Origin: Arthrobacter sp.
GTDB taxonomy: Bacteria > Actinomycetota > Actinomycetes > Actinomycetales > Micrococcaceae
Reading direction: 5' to 3'
Assembly: GCF_031179985.1 (NCBI RefSeq)
Contig: NZ_JAPSHJ010000012.1
Span: 44,620-108,619 of the forward strand
Length of the DNA stretch: 64,000 nucleotides
Below the pieces are notes generated by a model. It was not told the DNA's origin, did not search any database, and saw only the letters and a program-made list of their open reading frames with translations. This document shows positions 7,526-16,909 of the stretch, in pieces (the first letter of the stretch is position 1; every line of letters starts with the position of its first letter). The translations under genes and the position numbers were made by a program.

Positions 7526-9124
7526 CTAGGCCAGCGTGATCAGATCCAGGTAGTCCTCGTTCCAGAGGTCTTCAACGCCATCCGGCAACAGAACCACACG
7601 CTCCGGGTTGAGTGCTTCGACTGCCCCTTCATCGTGGCTGACGAGGACGACGGCGCCACTGTAGTTGCGCAGCGCACCCAGAATTTCGGCGCGGCTGGCG
7701 GGGTCCAGGTTGTTTGTGGGTTCGTCAAGGAGCAGTACGTTCGCGCTGGACGCCACAATGGTGGCCAGGGCGAGGCGGGTTTTCTCGCCGCCGGAGAGGA
7801 CGCCTGCCGGTTTGTCGACGTCGTCCCCCGAGAACAGGAACGAGCCGAGGATGCCACGCACTTCGGCATCCTGCATGTCCGGAGCAGAAGAGCGCATGTT
7901 CTGCAGGACCGTGCGTTCGACGTCGAGCGTCTCATGCTCCTGGGCGTAGTAGCCCACTTTCAGCCCGTGCCCGGGGACAATTTCGCCGGTGTCCGGCTTG
8001 TCGACGCCGGCGAGCATGCGGAGCAGGGTGGTTTTGCCCGCTCCATTGAGTCCGAGGATGACCACCTTGGAGCCGCGGTCGATGGCAAGATCGACGTCGG
8101 TGAAGATCTCCAGTGAGCCGTAGGACTTGCTGAGGCCTTCGGCGGTAAGCGGCGTTTTGCCGCAGGGTGAGGGATCGGGGAACCGGAGGGCGGCAACGCG
8201 GTCGTTTTCACGCACAGCCTCCAAGCCCTTGAGCAGGCGCTCGGCCCGCTTCGCCATGTTCTGTGCGGCGACGGCCTTGGTTGCCTTGGCCCTCATCTTG
8301 TTGGCCTGGTCAAACAGGACCTGGGCCTTCTTCTCGGCGTTTGCGCGTTCGCGCTTTCGTGCGCGCTCGTCGGTCTCCCGCTGGAGCAGGTAGCGCTTCC
8401 AGTCCATGTTGTAGAAGTCGATCTGCGCCCGGTTCGCATCCAGCAGAAAGACCTTGTTGACGGTGGCTTCGAGTAGCTCGGTGTCGTGGCTGATCACGAT
8501 CAGCCCGCCCTGGTGGTTCTTGAGGAAGTCGCGCAGCCAGGAGATGGAATCGGCGTCAAGGTGGTTTGTCGGTTCGTCAAGGAGCATGGTCTCGGCGCCT
8601 GAATAGAGGATCCGGGCCAGCTCAACGCGACGGCGCTGGCCACCGGACAGCGTTTTGAGCGGCTGATTGAGGATGCGATCCGGCAGTGCAAGGTTCGAGG
8701 AGATTGACGCTGCTTCAGCTTCTGCTGCATAGCCGCCGCCCGCGAGGAACTCGGCCTCCAGGCGGTCGTAACGGTTCATGGCCTTGCGCTGGATGGTGGC
8801 GTCATCGCTGGCCATATCCTCATGGGTCTGCTTGAGCTTGCCTACCACGACGTCAAGGCCACGGGCGGACAGGATACGGTCGCGCGCAAGCTGTTCCATG
8901 TCCGGGGTGCGCGGGTCCTGCGGCAGGTAACCGATTTCACCGCTGCGCGTTACTTTTCCCGCAGCCGGCAGGCCTTCCCCCGCCAGGACGCGGGTCAGAG
9001 TGGTCTTTCCTGCACCGTTCCGGCCTACCAGGCCGATCTTGTCTCCCTTGTCGATCCGGAAGCTCACCTGGTCCATAAGGAGACGGGCGCCGGCGCGCAG
9101 TTCAAGATCCTGGACGGTAATCAC
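7526..9124 (-). CDS. ABC-F family ATPase (translation factor / antibiotic-resistance type)
   Basis: A 532-residue protein with two tandem ABC ATPase domains and no membrane segments, as in ABC-F proteins that act on the ribosome. Domain one has GRNGAGKTT near 35, LSGGQRRR and LLDEPTNHLD. A basic, alanine-rich linker at about 240-310 (ERANAEKKAQ, KMRAKATKAVAAQNMAKRAE) is the P-site interaction motif region. Domain two has GLNGAGKTT, LSGGEKTR and LLDEPTNNLD. The start is GTG 9124 with AAAGG upstream. It stands alone. Whether it protects against an antibiotic or acts as a general elongation-type factor cannot be told. Confidence 0.92.
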   Translation of the reverse strand: MITVQDLELRAGARLLMDQVSFRIDKGDKIGLVGRNGAGKTTLTRVLAGEGLPAAGKVTRSGEIGYLPQDPRTPDMEQLARDRILSARGLDVVVGKLKQTHEDMASDDATIQRKAMNRYDRLEAEFLAGGGYAAEAEAASISSNLALPDRILNQPLKTLSGGQRRRVELARILYSGAETMLLDEPTNHLDADSISWLRDFLKNHQGGLIVISHDTELLEATVNKVFLLDANRAQIDFYNMDWKRYLLQRETDERARKRERANAEKKAQVLFDQANKMRAKATKAVAAQNMAKRAERLLKGLEAVRENDRVAALRFPDPSPCGKTPLTAEGLSKSYGSLEIFTDVDLAIDRGSKVVILGLNGAGKTTLLRMLAGVDKPDTGEIVPGHGLKVGYYAQEHETLDVERTVLQNMRSSAPDMQDAEVRGILGSFLFSGDDVDKPAGVLSGGEKTRLALATIVASSANVLLLDEPTNNLDPASRAEILGALRNYSGAVVLVSHDEGAVEALNPERVVLLPDGVEDLWNEDYLDLITLA

Positions 9125-9292
9125 AGCAGGTAATGCCTTTCACAACAGGGAACGCCGCAGCACAACGGATGGGATCTGTTGGGGCCGGGGCAGGTAGCCG
9201 AGAGAACGGCCTCTACCAGTCTACCGGCAGGGCAAGCAACGCCTGAAACGCAGAGGTTAACGGCAGAATGGGCCACACTCCTCCTATACCGC

Positions 9293-9298
9293 TAGGCT
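9293..9298 (+). promoter_or_regulatory. leaderless -10 box of the GNAT gene
   Basis: TAGGCT followed by six bases and the ATG at 9305. No ribosome site is present. The -35 region is weak. Confidence 0.45.
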
Positions 9299-9304
9299 CG
9301 GCGG

Positions 9305-9826
9305 ATGTACACCGTAATCCCAGCAAACGTATCCGAAGCACAGCATAAAGCGGCGGTGGGACAACTCCTCGAGCAGTATCACCGCCAAACCGAGCGGGAG
9401 AAGGCGATCCACGGGATCGGCGTACACGCCGAAGGACTGCCGCTGCCCTCAAAATACCAGGATGAAATCGATGATCCGGAAGGAGCCTTCGCGCATTCCC
9501 ACGTCCTCATCGCCGCCGATGGCCCTGACGTTGTGGGGATGCTCGTGCTCACGGTTGACGCCCACGCAAGTGAGGTGAAGCGGTTGTGGGTGGTGCCGTC
9601 AGCCCGAGGCCTCGGGATCGGCTCGGCTCTTCTTCAGCAGGCACTGCGCGTCGCGGAGGACTTCCAATCGCCGGCAGTGCGCCTGACCGTATGGCCCTGG
9701 CGCGAGCCTGCGCTGCGTTCCTACCGACGCCTCGGGTTCGCGGATGTTCAGTCCTGGGACAGCCGCTCAGGGCTCGTATGCATGGAGCTGGTCCTCACAA
9801 AAAACAATGCCGCGTCCCGGGATTAG
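9305..9826 (+). CDS. GNAT family N-acetyltransferase
   Basis: A 173-residue acetyltransferase. The core has the strand VKRLWVVPSARGLGIGSALL, which holds the R/Q-x-x-G-x-G/A acetyl-CoA loop, followed by the YRRLGF segment of motif B. The N-terminal 60 residues are charged and of no recognised family. The substrate is unknown. The start at 9305 is supported by the leaderless -10 box. It precedes bioY by about 100 bases, with no sign of a functional link. Confidence 0.88.
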   Translation: MYTVIPANVSEAQHKAAVGQLLEQYHRQTEREKAIHGIGVHAEGLPLPSKYQDEIDDPEGAFAHSHVLIAADGPDVVGMLVLTVDAHASEVKRLWVVPSARGLGIGSALLQQALRVAEDFQSPAVRLTVWPWREPALRSYRRLGFADVQSWDSRSGLVCMELVLTKNNAASRD

Positions 9827-9929
9827 TAGACCCCCTACAAAAAACGCGTAGTCGGCGGGACGTATCGTCAGAATCCAGACGTAGTTATGTGCCGGCGGTT
9901 CCTGCCTGCACCCGAGAACAGGATTAACC

Positions 9930-10565
9930 ATGACCCAAACTGACAATGCCGTCACCACTCCTTCACCGGTGCAACGCAAGCGCTGGAACGCCACGGATCT
10001 CGGTCTCATCGCTGTTTTCGCCGCGCTCGTTGCGGGCTCGGCTCTGATTGCCGCTATTCCCGTCGGCGGGCTCGGCGTACCCATTACCCTGCAGACGTTG
10101 GCGGTCATGCTCACCGGACTGGTGCTGGGACCGGGACGTGCTTTTGCCGCCGTCGGACTCTACGTGCTGTTGGGCCTGGCCGGGCTGCCCATCTTCAGTG
10201 GCGGGCGCAGCGGTCTGGGTATTCTGGCCGGACCATCGGCGGGCTACATTATTGCGTTCCCGCTAGCCGCCGCCGCGGTGGGTTGGCTCGCTGTCGTGAT
10301 CATCCAGCGCACAGTGAAGAACCGCGGCGTCCTGCTGTTTGGCGCTGCCATGGTCAGCAGCATCGTGCTGGTTCACGCTCTGGGAGTGCTGGGAATGGTG
10401 GTCAACGCCAAGCTCGAACTGTCGAAGGCTGTTCTTGCCGACCTTGCCTTCTACCCCGGCGACATCATTAAGAATGTTCTCGCTGTAACCATCGCCCTCG
10501 CCCTTCACAAAGCCTTCCCCGACCTCCTGGTCCGTCCGGCCAGGAGCAAAAGCCGCCTGCCGTGA
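9930..10565 (+). CDS. bioY: BioY biotin transporter, S component of an ECF transporter
   Basis: BioY binds biotin in the membrane. The 211-residue protein has about six hydrophobic helices and BioY motifs such as GVPITLQTLAVMLTGLVLGP and the LLGLAGLPIFSGG loop. CAGGAT lies upstream of the ATG at 9930. Its stop overlaps the GTG of the ATPase gene by four bases, and the ATPase overlaps EcfT in the same way, giving a dedicated tripartite BioYMN transporter. I could not identify a BirA or BioQ operator in the 100 bases upstream. Confidence 0.93.
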   Translation: MTQTDNAVTTPSPVQRKRWNATDLGLIAVFAALVAGSALIAAIPVGGLGVPITLQTLAVMLTGLVLGPGRAFAAVGLYVLLGLAGLPIFSGGRSGLGILAGPSAGYIIAFPLAAAAVGWLAVVIIQRTVKNRGVLLFGAAMVSSIVLVHALGVLGMVVNAKLELSKAVLADLAFYPGDIIKNVLAVTIALALHKAFPDLLVRPARSKSRLP

Positions 10566-11338
10566 AATCCATAGTCCTCAACCAGGTGGGCGTCGAGGTC
10601 GTCGCGGACGGCACCGCCGGATCCAAGGTGCTGCTGAGCGGGATCTCCCTGACGCTGACTGAGCAGCGTGTGGGTGTGATCGGAGCGAACGGTTCAGGGA
10701 AGTCAACCCTGCTTAGGCTTCTGAACGGCCTGATGGAGCCCAGCACGGGCAAAGTGACCGTCAAGGGAAAAGACACCGTACGGGACGTCCGCTCTGTTCG
10801 CCGGGAAGTGGGTTTTGTTTTTACCGATCCGCTCTCCCAGCTGGTGATGCCGACCGGGCGGGAGGACGTGGAGCTGTCACTCAGGCGTTCCATCCGGAAC
10901 CCGCACGAGCGTCGACGGACCGCTGAGTCAACCCTGGAGCGCTTTGGATTGCTGCCCCTTGCTGACCAAAGCATCTATGAACTTTCCGGTGGGGAACGGC
11001 AGCTTCTTGCCCTCGCGACGGTATTGGCGGTTGCGCCGTCCGTACTGGTACTCGATGAACCGTCCACTCTGCTGGACCTTCGGAACCGGGAACTCCTGCG
11101 CCGCACCATTGCCGGACTGGAACAGCAGGTGGTGATGTCCACCCATGACCTGGACCTCGTTCAGGACATGGACCGGGTGCTGGTGGTGGATGACGGAAGG
11201 ATAGTGTTCGACGGCGCCCCAAGTGCCGCCGTCGTTCATTACCGTCAGCTCTGCGCAGCTTCCCTACCCCCGCTGCCGACGCCGGCTGTGGAAGAAGTCC
11301 GTAAACCGTTAGAGGCTCACCTTGGGGAGTATCGGTGA
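10562..11338 (+). CDS. bioM: ECF transporter ATPase for biotin (BioM)
   Basis: A 258-residue CbiO/EcfA-type ATPase that powers BioY. Walker A GANGSGKST is at 41-49, the signature LSGGERQLLALATVLA near 141 and Walker B VLVLDEPSTLLD follows, with an H-loop in STHDLDL. It overlaps bioY and the EcfT gene by four bases at each end, so translation is coupled. A single ATPase gene in the operon means the enzyme is probably a homodimer, as in other BioMNY systems. Confidence 0.9.
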   Translation: MKSIVLNQVGVEVVADGTAGSKVLLSGISLTLTEQRVGVIGANGSGKSTLLRLLNGLMEPSTGKVTVKGKDTVRDVRSVRREVGFVFTDPLSQLVMPTGREDVELSLRRSIRNPHERRRTAESTLERFGLLPLADQSIYELSGGERQLLALATVLAVAPSVLVLDEPSTLLDLRNRELLRRTIAGLEQQVVMSTHDLDLVQDMDRVLVVDDGRIVFDGAPSAAVVHYRQLCAASLPPLPTPAVEEVRKPLEAHLGEYR

Positions 11339-11958
11339 GCAGTTCCAACTTCCTGCTGGTCAATTATGTGCCCGGAGCCTCTCCCATCCACCGGGCACCG
11401 CTCTGGCTGAAGTTCCTGGGCGTATTTGCCTGTGGCTTGGCCTCGTTCCTGATTGTGGACTGGGCGGTGTCCGCCGGCGCCCTGGCACTCATGTGCGCCC
11501 TGTTTCTGGTCAGCGGGGCAGGGGTCCGGAGACTTTTCCGTGCCGTGCGTCCCGTCCTGCCCGTCCTGCTGGTGATCGGATTGTTCCAGTGGTGGCAGCT
11601 GGGGGCACCGACAGCGGGGCGGATCGTCCTGAATATTCTGGTCTGCATTGTGGCTGCATCGCTGCTGACTGCAACCACTCCCATTCAGCGGCTCTTGGAT
11701 GGTGTGGTCAGCTCGGCGCGTCCGTTCCAGCGCTTCGGGGCTGACCCTGAACGCTTCGCCCTGACCATTGCCATCATGCTCAGGAGTATCCCGTACATCG
11801 CCGGCGCCTACTCAGAGGTCCGGGACTCTGCCCGGGCGCGGGGCCTTGAACGGAATCCGCGGGCACGCATTCTTCCCGTCATCATCACCACCGTGGCCTT
11901 CGCGCGCCAGACCGGTGACGCTCTGGCAGCCCGTGGCCTGGGCGAAGCCGACGACTGA
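11335..11958 (+). CDS. bioN: ECF transporter transmembrane coupling protein (BioN/EcfT)
   Basis: A 207-residue CbiQ/EcfT-family membrane protein that couples BioY to the ATPase. It has about five hydrophobic segments and two Ala-Arg-Gly type coupling motifs near the C-terminus (ARARG at about 166 and AARGLG at about 199), which dock on the ATPase. It is the last gene of the bioYMN unit and is followed by a hairpin shared with the convergent thiolase gene. Confidence 0.9.
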   Translation: MSSSNFLLVNYVPGASPIHRAPLWLKFLGVFACGLASFLIVDWAVSAGALALMCALFLVSGAGVRRLFRAVRPVLPVLLVIGLFQWWQLGAPTAGRIVLNILVCIVAASLLTATTPIQRLLDGVVSSARPFQRFGADPERFALTIAIMLRSIPYIAGAYSEVRDSARARGLERNPRARILPVIITTVAFARQTGDALAARGLGEADD

Positions 11959-12003
11959 CAGTTGCCAGCGGTCAGGGCCAGCCGCATTGCCCCTGCCTGT
12001 CAG
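11955..12003. terminator. hairpin between convergent bioN and thiolase genes
   Basis: CTGACAG and CTGTCAG (7 bp, perfect) enclose a second imperfect CAGGGC/GCCCCTG stem. The arms include the stop codons of both genes, so a single structure could end transcription from both sides. There is no U-run. Confidence 0.42.
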
Positions 12004-13214
12004 CCGATGGCCCCATAGCGGAGTAAAGCCGCTGTCCCCATGCCTCCAGCGATGCTGATCATGGCCAGTGCAAGCCTCTCCTGTCCTGGACTCCGCCGTG
12101 ACTGGGCCAGCAGCCTGGTCACGAGGACAGCCCCGGAAGCACCGTAGGCGTGGCCCAACGCTAGTGCGCCCCCGTCCCGGTTGACCTGACCCGGATCCAG
12201 GCCCAGTAGATCGAGGCAGGCCAGCGTTTGCGAGGCAAAGGCCTCATTGAATTCCACCAGGTCAAGCTCCTGGGCTGTGACGCCTTGAGTCGCCAGGACC
12301 CTGGCAGCAGCTGAAGCAGCTCCAATGCCCAATAACTCCGGATCCACGCCTGCAGTGTCCGTTCCGAGCACCAGAAGCCCGTCCCTGGCCCCCAGCTCGC
12401 GTGCCCGCTGGAGGGACGTGATGACGACGGCGGCTGCTCCGTCGGCGTCGAAACAGGAGTTGCCGGCCGTTACAGTTCCCTCGTTGCTGAAGGCCGGAGG
12501 GAACCTTGCAAGCACGCCGGCGGTGAGCCTGGGGCGGGGCCCGTCATCGTCCGTGACAATGCCTGTGCCGCCGCTGCTCTGAAGGGGCTGTATTTCGGAC
12601 TCGAAGAATCCGGCCTTTGCCGCTTCCAGCGCACGGCGGTGGCTCTCCAGCGAGAAGGCATCCTGGCGTTCCCGGCTGATGCCGTAGCGCGCTGCGACAT
12701 TGTCCGCGGCAACGCCCATATCCGGGTCCCCGTAGGTGTGCGGCACAAACTGTGCCCGGCCGAAAAATTCAGGCTCACCCGCAATCCCGCGGTGGGCCCG
12801 GAGCGGGGCAGTGCTGATACTCTCTACACCGCCAGCCAGGTAGGCACCGTTGCCGCCCGCGGCCACCATGCGGGAGGCGAGCACGATGGCGTCCAGACCC
12901 GAACCGCATTGGCGGTCTACGGTGACTCCCGGCACTAAGACGGGCAGTCCGGCCTCCAGCAGGGCCAGCCGGGCAACATTACCGTTCGCTCCTACAGCGT
13001 TGCCGATCACCACGTCGGCGACGGCGTCAGCGCTAAGCCTGGTTTCCGCCAGCAGGCCGGCCAGTACGGGCGCCAGCAGTTCGTGCGCACGCAGTGAACT
13101 GAGTGCTCCTCCTGTGCGGCAAAGGGGTGTACGCCGGGCTTCGATAATCACCGGCTGACGATCGGCAGGAAGAGGGCTTACACCGCGGAAATCGTAGCGT
13201 CCAGTCTCAGGCAA
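12000..13214 (-). CDS. thiolase family protein lacking the second catalytic cysteine
   Basis: A 404-residue acetyl-CoA acyltransferase-like protein. The nucleophile is present in DRQCGSG (C103), as are NEAFA and the histidine in GHAYGASG. At the C-terminal CxG motif, where thiolases have the acid/base cysteine and an oxyanion glycine, it reads S387-I-A389. The start is uncertain: TTG 13214 overlaps the upstream ligase gene by eight bases and has GGAAGG upstream, while GTG 13151 is close to the usual thiolase start. The overlap implies coupled translation with the acyl-CoA ligase. Substrate unknown. Confidence 0.85.
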   Translation of the reverse strand: MPETGRYDFRGVSPLPADRQPVIIEARRTPLCRTGGALSSLRAHELLAPVLAGLLAETRLSADAVADVVIGNAVGANGNVARLALLEAGLPVLVPGVTVDRQCGSGLDAIVLASRMVAAGGNGAYLAGGVESISTAPLRAHRGIAGEPEFFGRAQFVPHTYGDPDMGVAADNVAARYGISRERQDAFSLESHRRALEAAKAGFFESEIQPLQSSGGTGIVTDDDGPRPRLTAGVLARFPPAFSNEGTVTAGNSCFDADGAAAVVITSLQRARELGARDGLLVLGTDTAGVDPELLGIGAASAAARVLATQGVTAQELDLVEFNEAFASQTLACLDLLGLDPGQVNRDGGALALGHAYGASGAVLVTRLLAQSRRSPGQERLALAMISIAGGMGTAALLRYGAIG

Positions 13215-14598
13215 GGCGTCGCGCCTTCCGGTCGCCCTCGCCAATCCAATCAAGCAGAAGCTGCCGGCTGACCTTGCCGCGGTCAGTCAGCGGGAGCTCG
13301 TCCAGGATGTAGTACTGAATGGGCCGTTTGTCCCGGGCCAGGACCTCTTCGAGCCCTGTTCTCACCTGCGTGGCAGTGAGGCCGCCGTTGGAAAGCACAA
13401 TGCCAGCTACAACACGTTGACCGCGAAGATCGTCCGGCATTCCGGCAGCTACGGCGGCTGCGACTCCCGGCACGGAGGCCAGGGCCAGTTCCACCTCGTG
13501 CGGGTAGACGTTTTTGCCTGAGGTGATGATCATGTCCGAGCGGCGGCCCAGGATATGGAGCTCCCCGTCCGTCAGGTAGCCTTGGTCGCCAACGGTGAAC
13601 CAGTCACCAAAGCGTCGAAGCGCCTGGCCGTCGTCTCCCCACAGATAGCCGTTGCTCACCATGCCGCTTCGGACGCAGATGTTGCCGTCGGCGCCATCAG
13701 GCAGGATTCCGCCGTCGTCGTCCATGATCAGGACTTCCACCCCGGGAAACGGCCGGCCGATTCCGGACCCGCCCGGCGAGGGGGTTTGGCCCGGAGCGAG
13801 GCCGAGTCCGGAGACAAAGCTGAGTTCGGAGGCGCCGTAGTACTCAAACAGGGTGGCATTGGGCGCCCACCTGCGGGCAGCCTCAAGGGTCCGCGCGTCC
13901 AGCTTGGACCCGGCGCAAATGATGCTCCTGACTCCGGAGGCATCTACTCCTCCTAAGAGGCCGCGCTCGCTCAGGAGCCTTAGCATCGTGGGTACCAGCA
14001 CCAGGCGGGTGATTCCGTCGTGGGTGATGGCGGCATGAACATCCCCGACGTCGAAGCTGTCGAGGGTATGGAACTCGGAACCCGCGTAAAGACATTCGGA
14101 CAGGGCATAGAGGTTCAGGCTCGATGCCAGCGGCCCGGGGGCCATGGTTTTGTCTGTTGATTCGAGTCCGAAGAAGGCCATGGAGGCCTGGAAGGAACGA
14201 ACCCAGGATTGCCGGGACCGGGTAAAGGCTTTGGGAACAGATGTGGTGCCGGATGTCATTCCGATGAGGAAGCTGGAGTCCGCCGGGCCGTCGTCCAGTG
14301 CAGTTCCCGACGCCGGCGCCGGTGCGCCGAGGCGGGAACGAACCTCGTTCCTCAAATGCTCTGGCCAGGACGGATCCAACACGGCGCACTGCCGCTCCCC
14401 CGCTACCGCCGCGGCGAAACGGGCGACAAATTCGACAGAATTCCCCTCCGTCAGCACAGTCACCTGTTGGGATTGCGGAACCAGATCAGCCGCCAGCTTC
14501 TGCAGGGACTCCCAGGTCAGCCGTTGGGCGCCAACAACAATGGCAGTGTCGTCGGGACGTTCATTGGCCCAGCGCTGGAGTTGGTCGAGAAAAGGCAT
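13207..14598 (-). CDS. AMP-binding acyl-CoA ligase-like protein
   Basis: A 463-residue member of the ANL superfamily, which activates carboxylic acids as acyl-AMP and transfers them to CoA. Visible motifs are MTSGTTSVPK (ATP loop), YYGASE, GDQGY, the hinge GRRSDMI and the late catalytic lysine in DRGKVSR. It is shorter than fatty acyl-CoA synthetases and nearer in size to O-succinylbenzoate-CoA ligase and Bacillus YhfT-type enzymes. It sits directly upstream of the thiolase gene and convergent with bioYMN, so a role in making or using a biotin-related or fatty acyl-CoA is possible. Confidence 0.87.
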   Translation of the reverse strand: MPFLDQLQRWANERPDDTAIVVGAQRLTWESLQKLAADLVPQSQQVTVLTEGNSVEFVARFAAAVAGERQCAVLDPSWPEHLRNEVRSRLGAPAPASGTALDDGPADSSFLIGMTSGTTSVPKAFTRSRQSWVRSFQASMAFFGLESTDKTMAPGPLASSLNLYALSECLYAGSEFHTLDSFDVGDVHAAITHDGITRLVLVPTMLRLLSERGLLGGVDASGVRSIICAGSKLDARTLEAARRWAPNATLFEYYGASELSFVSGLGLAPGQTPSPGGSGIGRPFPGVEVLIMDDDGGILPDGADGNICVRSGMVSNGYLWGDDGQALRRFGDWFTVGDQGYLTDGELHILGRRSDMIITSGKNVYPHEVELALASVPGVAAAVAAGMPDDLRGQRVVAGIVLSNGGLTATQVRTGLEEVLARDKRPIQYYILDELPLTDRGKVSRQLLLDWIGEGDRKARRLA

Positions 14599-14647
14599 CA
14601 GAGCCACTTTACCGCCGCCACCAGGTTCCCTCACCGCCCGGCCGGAC

Positions 14648-14653
14648 TATTGT
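14648..14653 (+). promoter_or_regulatory. leaderless -10 box of the metallopeptidase gene
   Basis: TATTGT followed by six bases and the ATG at 14660. No ribosome site is seen. Confidence 0.5.
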
Positions 14654-14659
14654 GACGTT

Positions 14660-15544
14660 ATGAGTTTCAACGACAATGTCCCCTTGGATCCATCACAGGT
14701 GCAGGACCGCCGGGGCATGGGGCGAGGCACCAAAATAGGCGGCGGCATAGGCGGCGGAATCGTTCTCCTGCTGGCGCTGCTGTTCGGTGTTAATCCTCAG
14801 TTGCTGGAAGGCCTCGGGGGAACCGTGCAGGACCCCTCAGCCCAGAGCCAGGGAACAGCGCCGGCCTGCAGGACCGGAGCGGACGCGGACCAACGTCTTG
14901 ATTGCCGGATCGTCGGGACGGTCAACAGCCTGAACGCTTTCTGGCCGGCCTACCTTGCCGGGTACAACCGGCAGTACCCGCAACCTGAAACTGTCATCTT
15001 CCGGGATGCCACAGAGACCGGATGCGGAGCGGCCACGTCAGCTGTGGGTCCGTTCTATTGCCCCGCCGACACCACGGCGTACTTCGACCCTGGATTCTTC
15101 CAGGAACTCGTGGACCGGTTCGGTTCATCAGGCGGCCCGCTTGCCCAGGAATACGTGGTGGCCCACGAGTTCGGCCATCATGTCCAGAACGTGCTGGGTT
15201 ACCTGGACCGTGCCCAGCAGGATCCGCAAGGGCCTGAATCAGGCGCTGTCCGCGTCGAGCTGCAGGCTGATTGCTATGCCGGCCTCTGGGCCCACCATGC
15301 CACCCAGCCGGACCCTGCTTCCGGCCAGCCCTTCCTGGACCCGCTGACCGAACAGGACCTGAAGGACGCGCTGTCCGCCGCTTCCGCCGTCGGCGATGAC
15401 CGAATCCAGGAGGCCGCAACGGGAAGGGTCACCCCTGAAGCCTGGACGCATGGTTCCAGTGAACAACGCCAGCGGTGGTTCTACACAGGCTATTCCACCG
15501 GCGACATCAACCAATGCGATACCTTCTCGGCCGCGACTCTCTGA
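14660..15544 (+). CDS. YpfJ-type neutral zinc metallopeptidase
   Basis: A 294-residue protein of the YpfJ/KPN_02809 family. A single membrane helix at about 26-44, preceded by a basic, glycine-rich stretch, anchors it with the C-terminal domain outside. The zinc motif HEFGHH is at 169-174, and the glutamate of VELQADCYAG a little later is the likely third ligand. Cysteines at 70, 82, 122 and 134 could form disulfides. It is predicted to be a membrane-anchored, surface-exposed peptidase; the substrate is unknown. It is monocistronic, ending at a pair of strong hairpins. Confidence 0.9.
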   Translation: MSFNDNVPLDPSQVQDRRGMGRGTKIGGGIGGGIVLLLALLFGVNPQLLEGLGGTVQDPSAQSQGTAPACRTGADADQRLDCRIVGTVNSLNAFWPAYLAGYNRQYPQPETVIFRDATETGCGAATSAVGPFYCPADTTAYFDPGFFQELVDRFGSSGGPLAQEYVVAHEFGHHVQNVLGYLDRAQQDPQGPESGAVRVELQADCYAGLWAHHATQPDPASGQPFLDPLTEQDLKDALSAASAVGDDRIQEAATGRVTPEAWTHGSSEQRQRWFYTGYSTGDINQCDTFSAATL

Positions 15545-15549
15545 ACCCA

Positions 15550-15609
15550 ATCGATTGCTCCGTAGGCGCCGTTTTCATGCTCGAAAAGGGCCGATGGGGA
15601 GCAATCGAT
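15550..15609. repeat. long inverted repeat after the metallopeptidase gene
   Basis: Perfect 12-base arms (15550-15561 and 15598-15609) enclose 36 bases that contain a smaller TTTTC/GAAAA stem. It sits next to the 20-bp terminator hairpin in the same convergent space. Confidence 0.6.
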
Positions 15610-15618
15610 GGTTAAGCG

Positions 15619-15664
15619 CGACGGCGGCCGGTTACCTTCGCGGGAAGGTAACCGGCCGCCGTCG
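15619..15664. terminator. 20-bp perfect hairpin, probable bidirectional terminator
   Basis: Arms 15619-15638 and 15645-15664 are perfectly complementary over 20 bases with a six-base loop. It lies between the plus-strand metallopeptidase gene and the minus-strand end of the suf operon. There is no U-run, as is common for strong hairpins in high-G+C actinobacteria. Confidence 0.75.
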
Positions 15665-15686
15665 AGGCCATGGAGGCGGTGGGGAC

Positions 15687-16019
15687 TTAGATGTTGAACC
15701 CGAGGGCGCGCATCTGGTCCTTGCCGTCATCGGTGATGCGTTCCGGACCCCATGGCGGCATCCACACCCAATTCAGGCGCCATTCGTCCACAACACCGTC
15801 CAGTGCCTTGCCGACCTGCTCTTCGAGCACGTCCGTCAGCGGGCAGGCAGCGGTGGTGAGCGTCATGTCGATCAGCAGTGCGCCGTCGTCGTCGGAGTAT
15901 TTCAACCCGTAGAGCAAACCGAGGTCAACAATGTTGACCCCGAGCTCCGGGTCAATGACGTCCTTGAGGGCCTCTTCGACATCCTCAAGGCCCGTCCGGG
16001 CGGTATTGATTTCGGTCAT
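15687..16019 (-). CDS. sufT: SufT-like iron-sulfur cluster assembly factor (DUF59/MIP18)
   Basis: A 110-residue protein with the DUF59 core, including DPELGVNIVDLGLLY and the conserved cysteine in TTAACPLTD near 60, plus the C-terminal WxPPWxPERIT segment seen in PaaD/SufT proteins. It acts in maturing iron-sulfur proteins. It starts 12 bases after sufC and is the last gene of the suf operon. Confidence 0.9.
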   Translation of the reverse strand: MTEINTARTGLEDVEEALKDVIDPELGVNIVDLGLLYGLKYSDDDGALLIDMTLTTAACPLTDVLEEQVGKALDGVVDEWRLNWVWMPPWGPERITDDGKDQMRALGFNI

Positions 16020-16031
16020 GACTGGTCCTTA

Positions 16032-16829
<798 letters not shown>

Positions 16830-16909
16830 GTGTCTTGTTCTCCTCTGCACCATGCCCTCTGGCTGCGGTGCGGTTTCTTGGCTTGAAGTTTTTGATGTGC
16901 GGTTGACGG

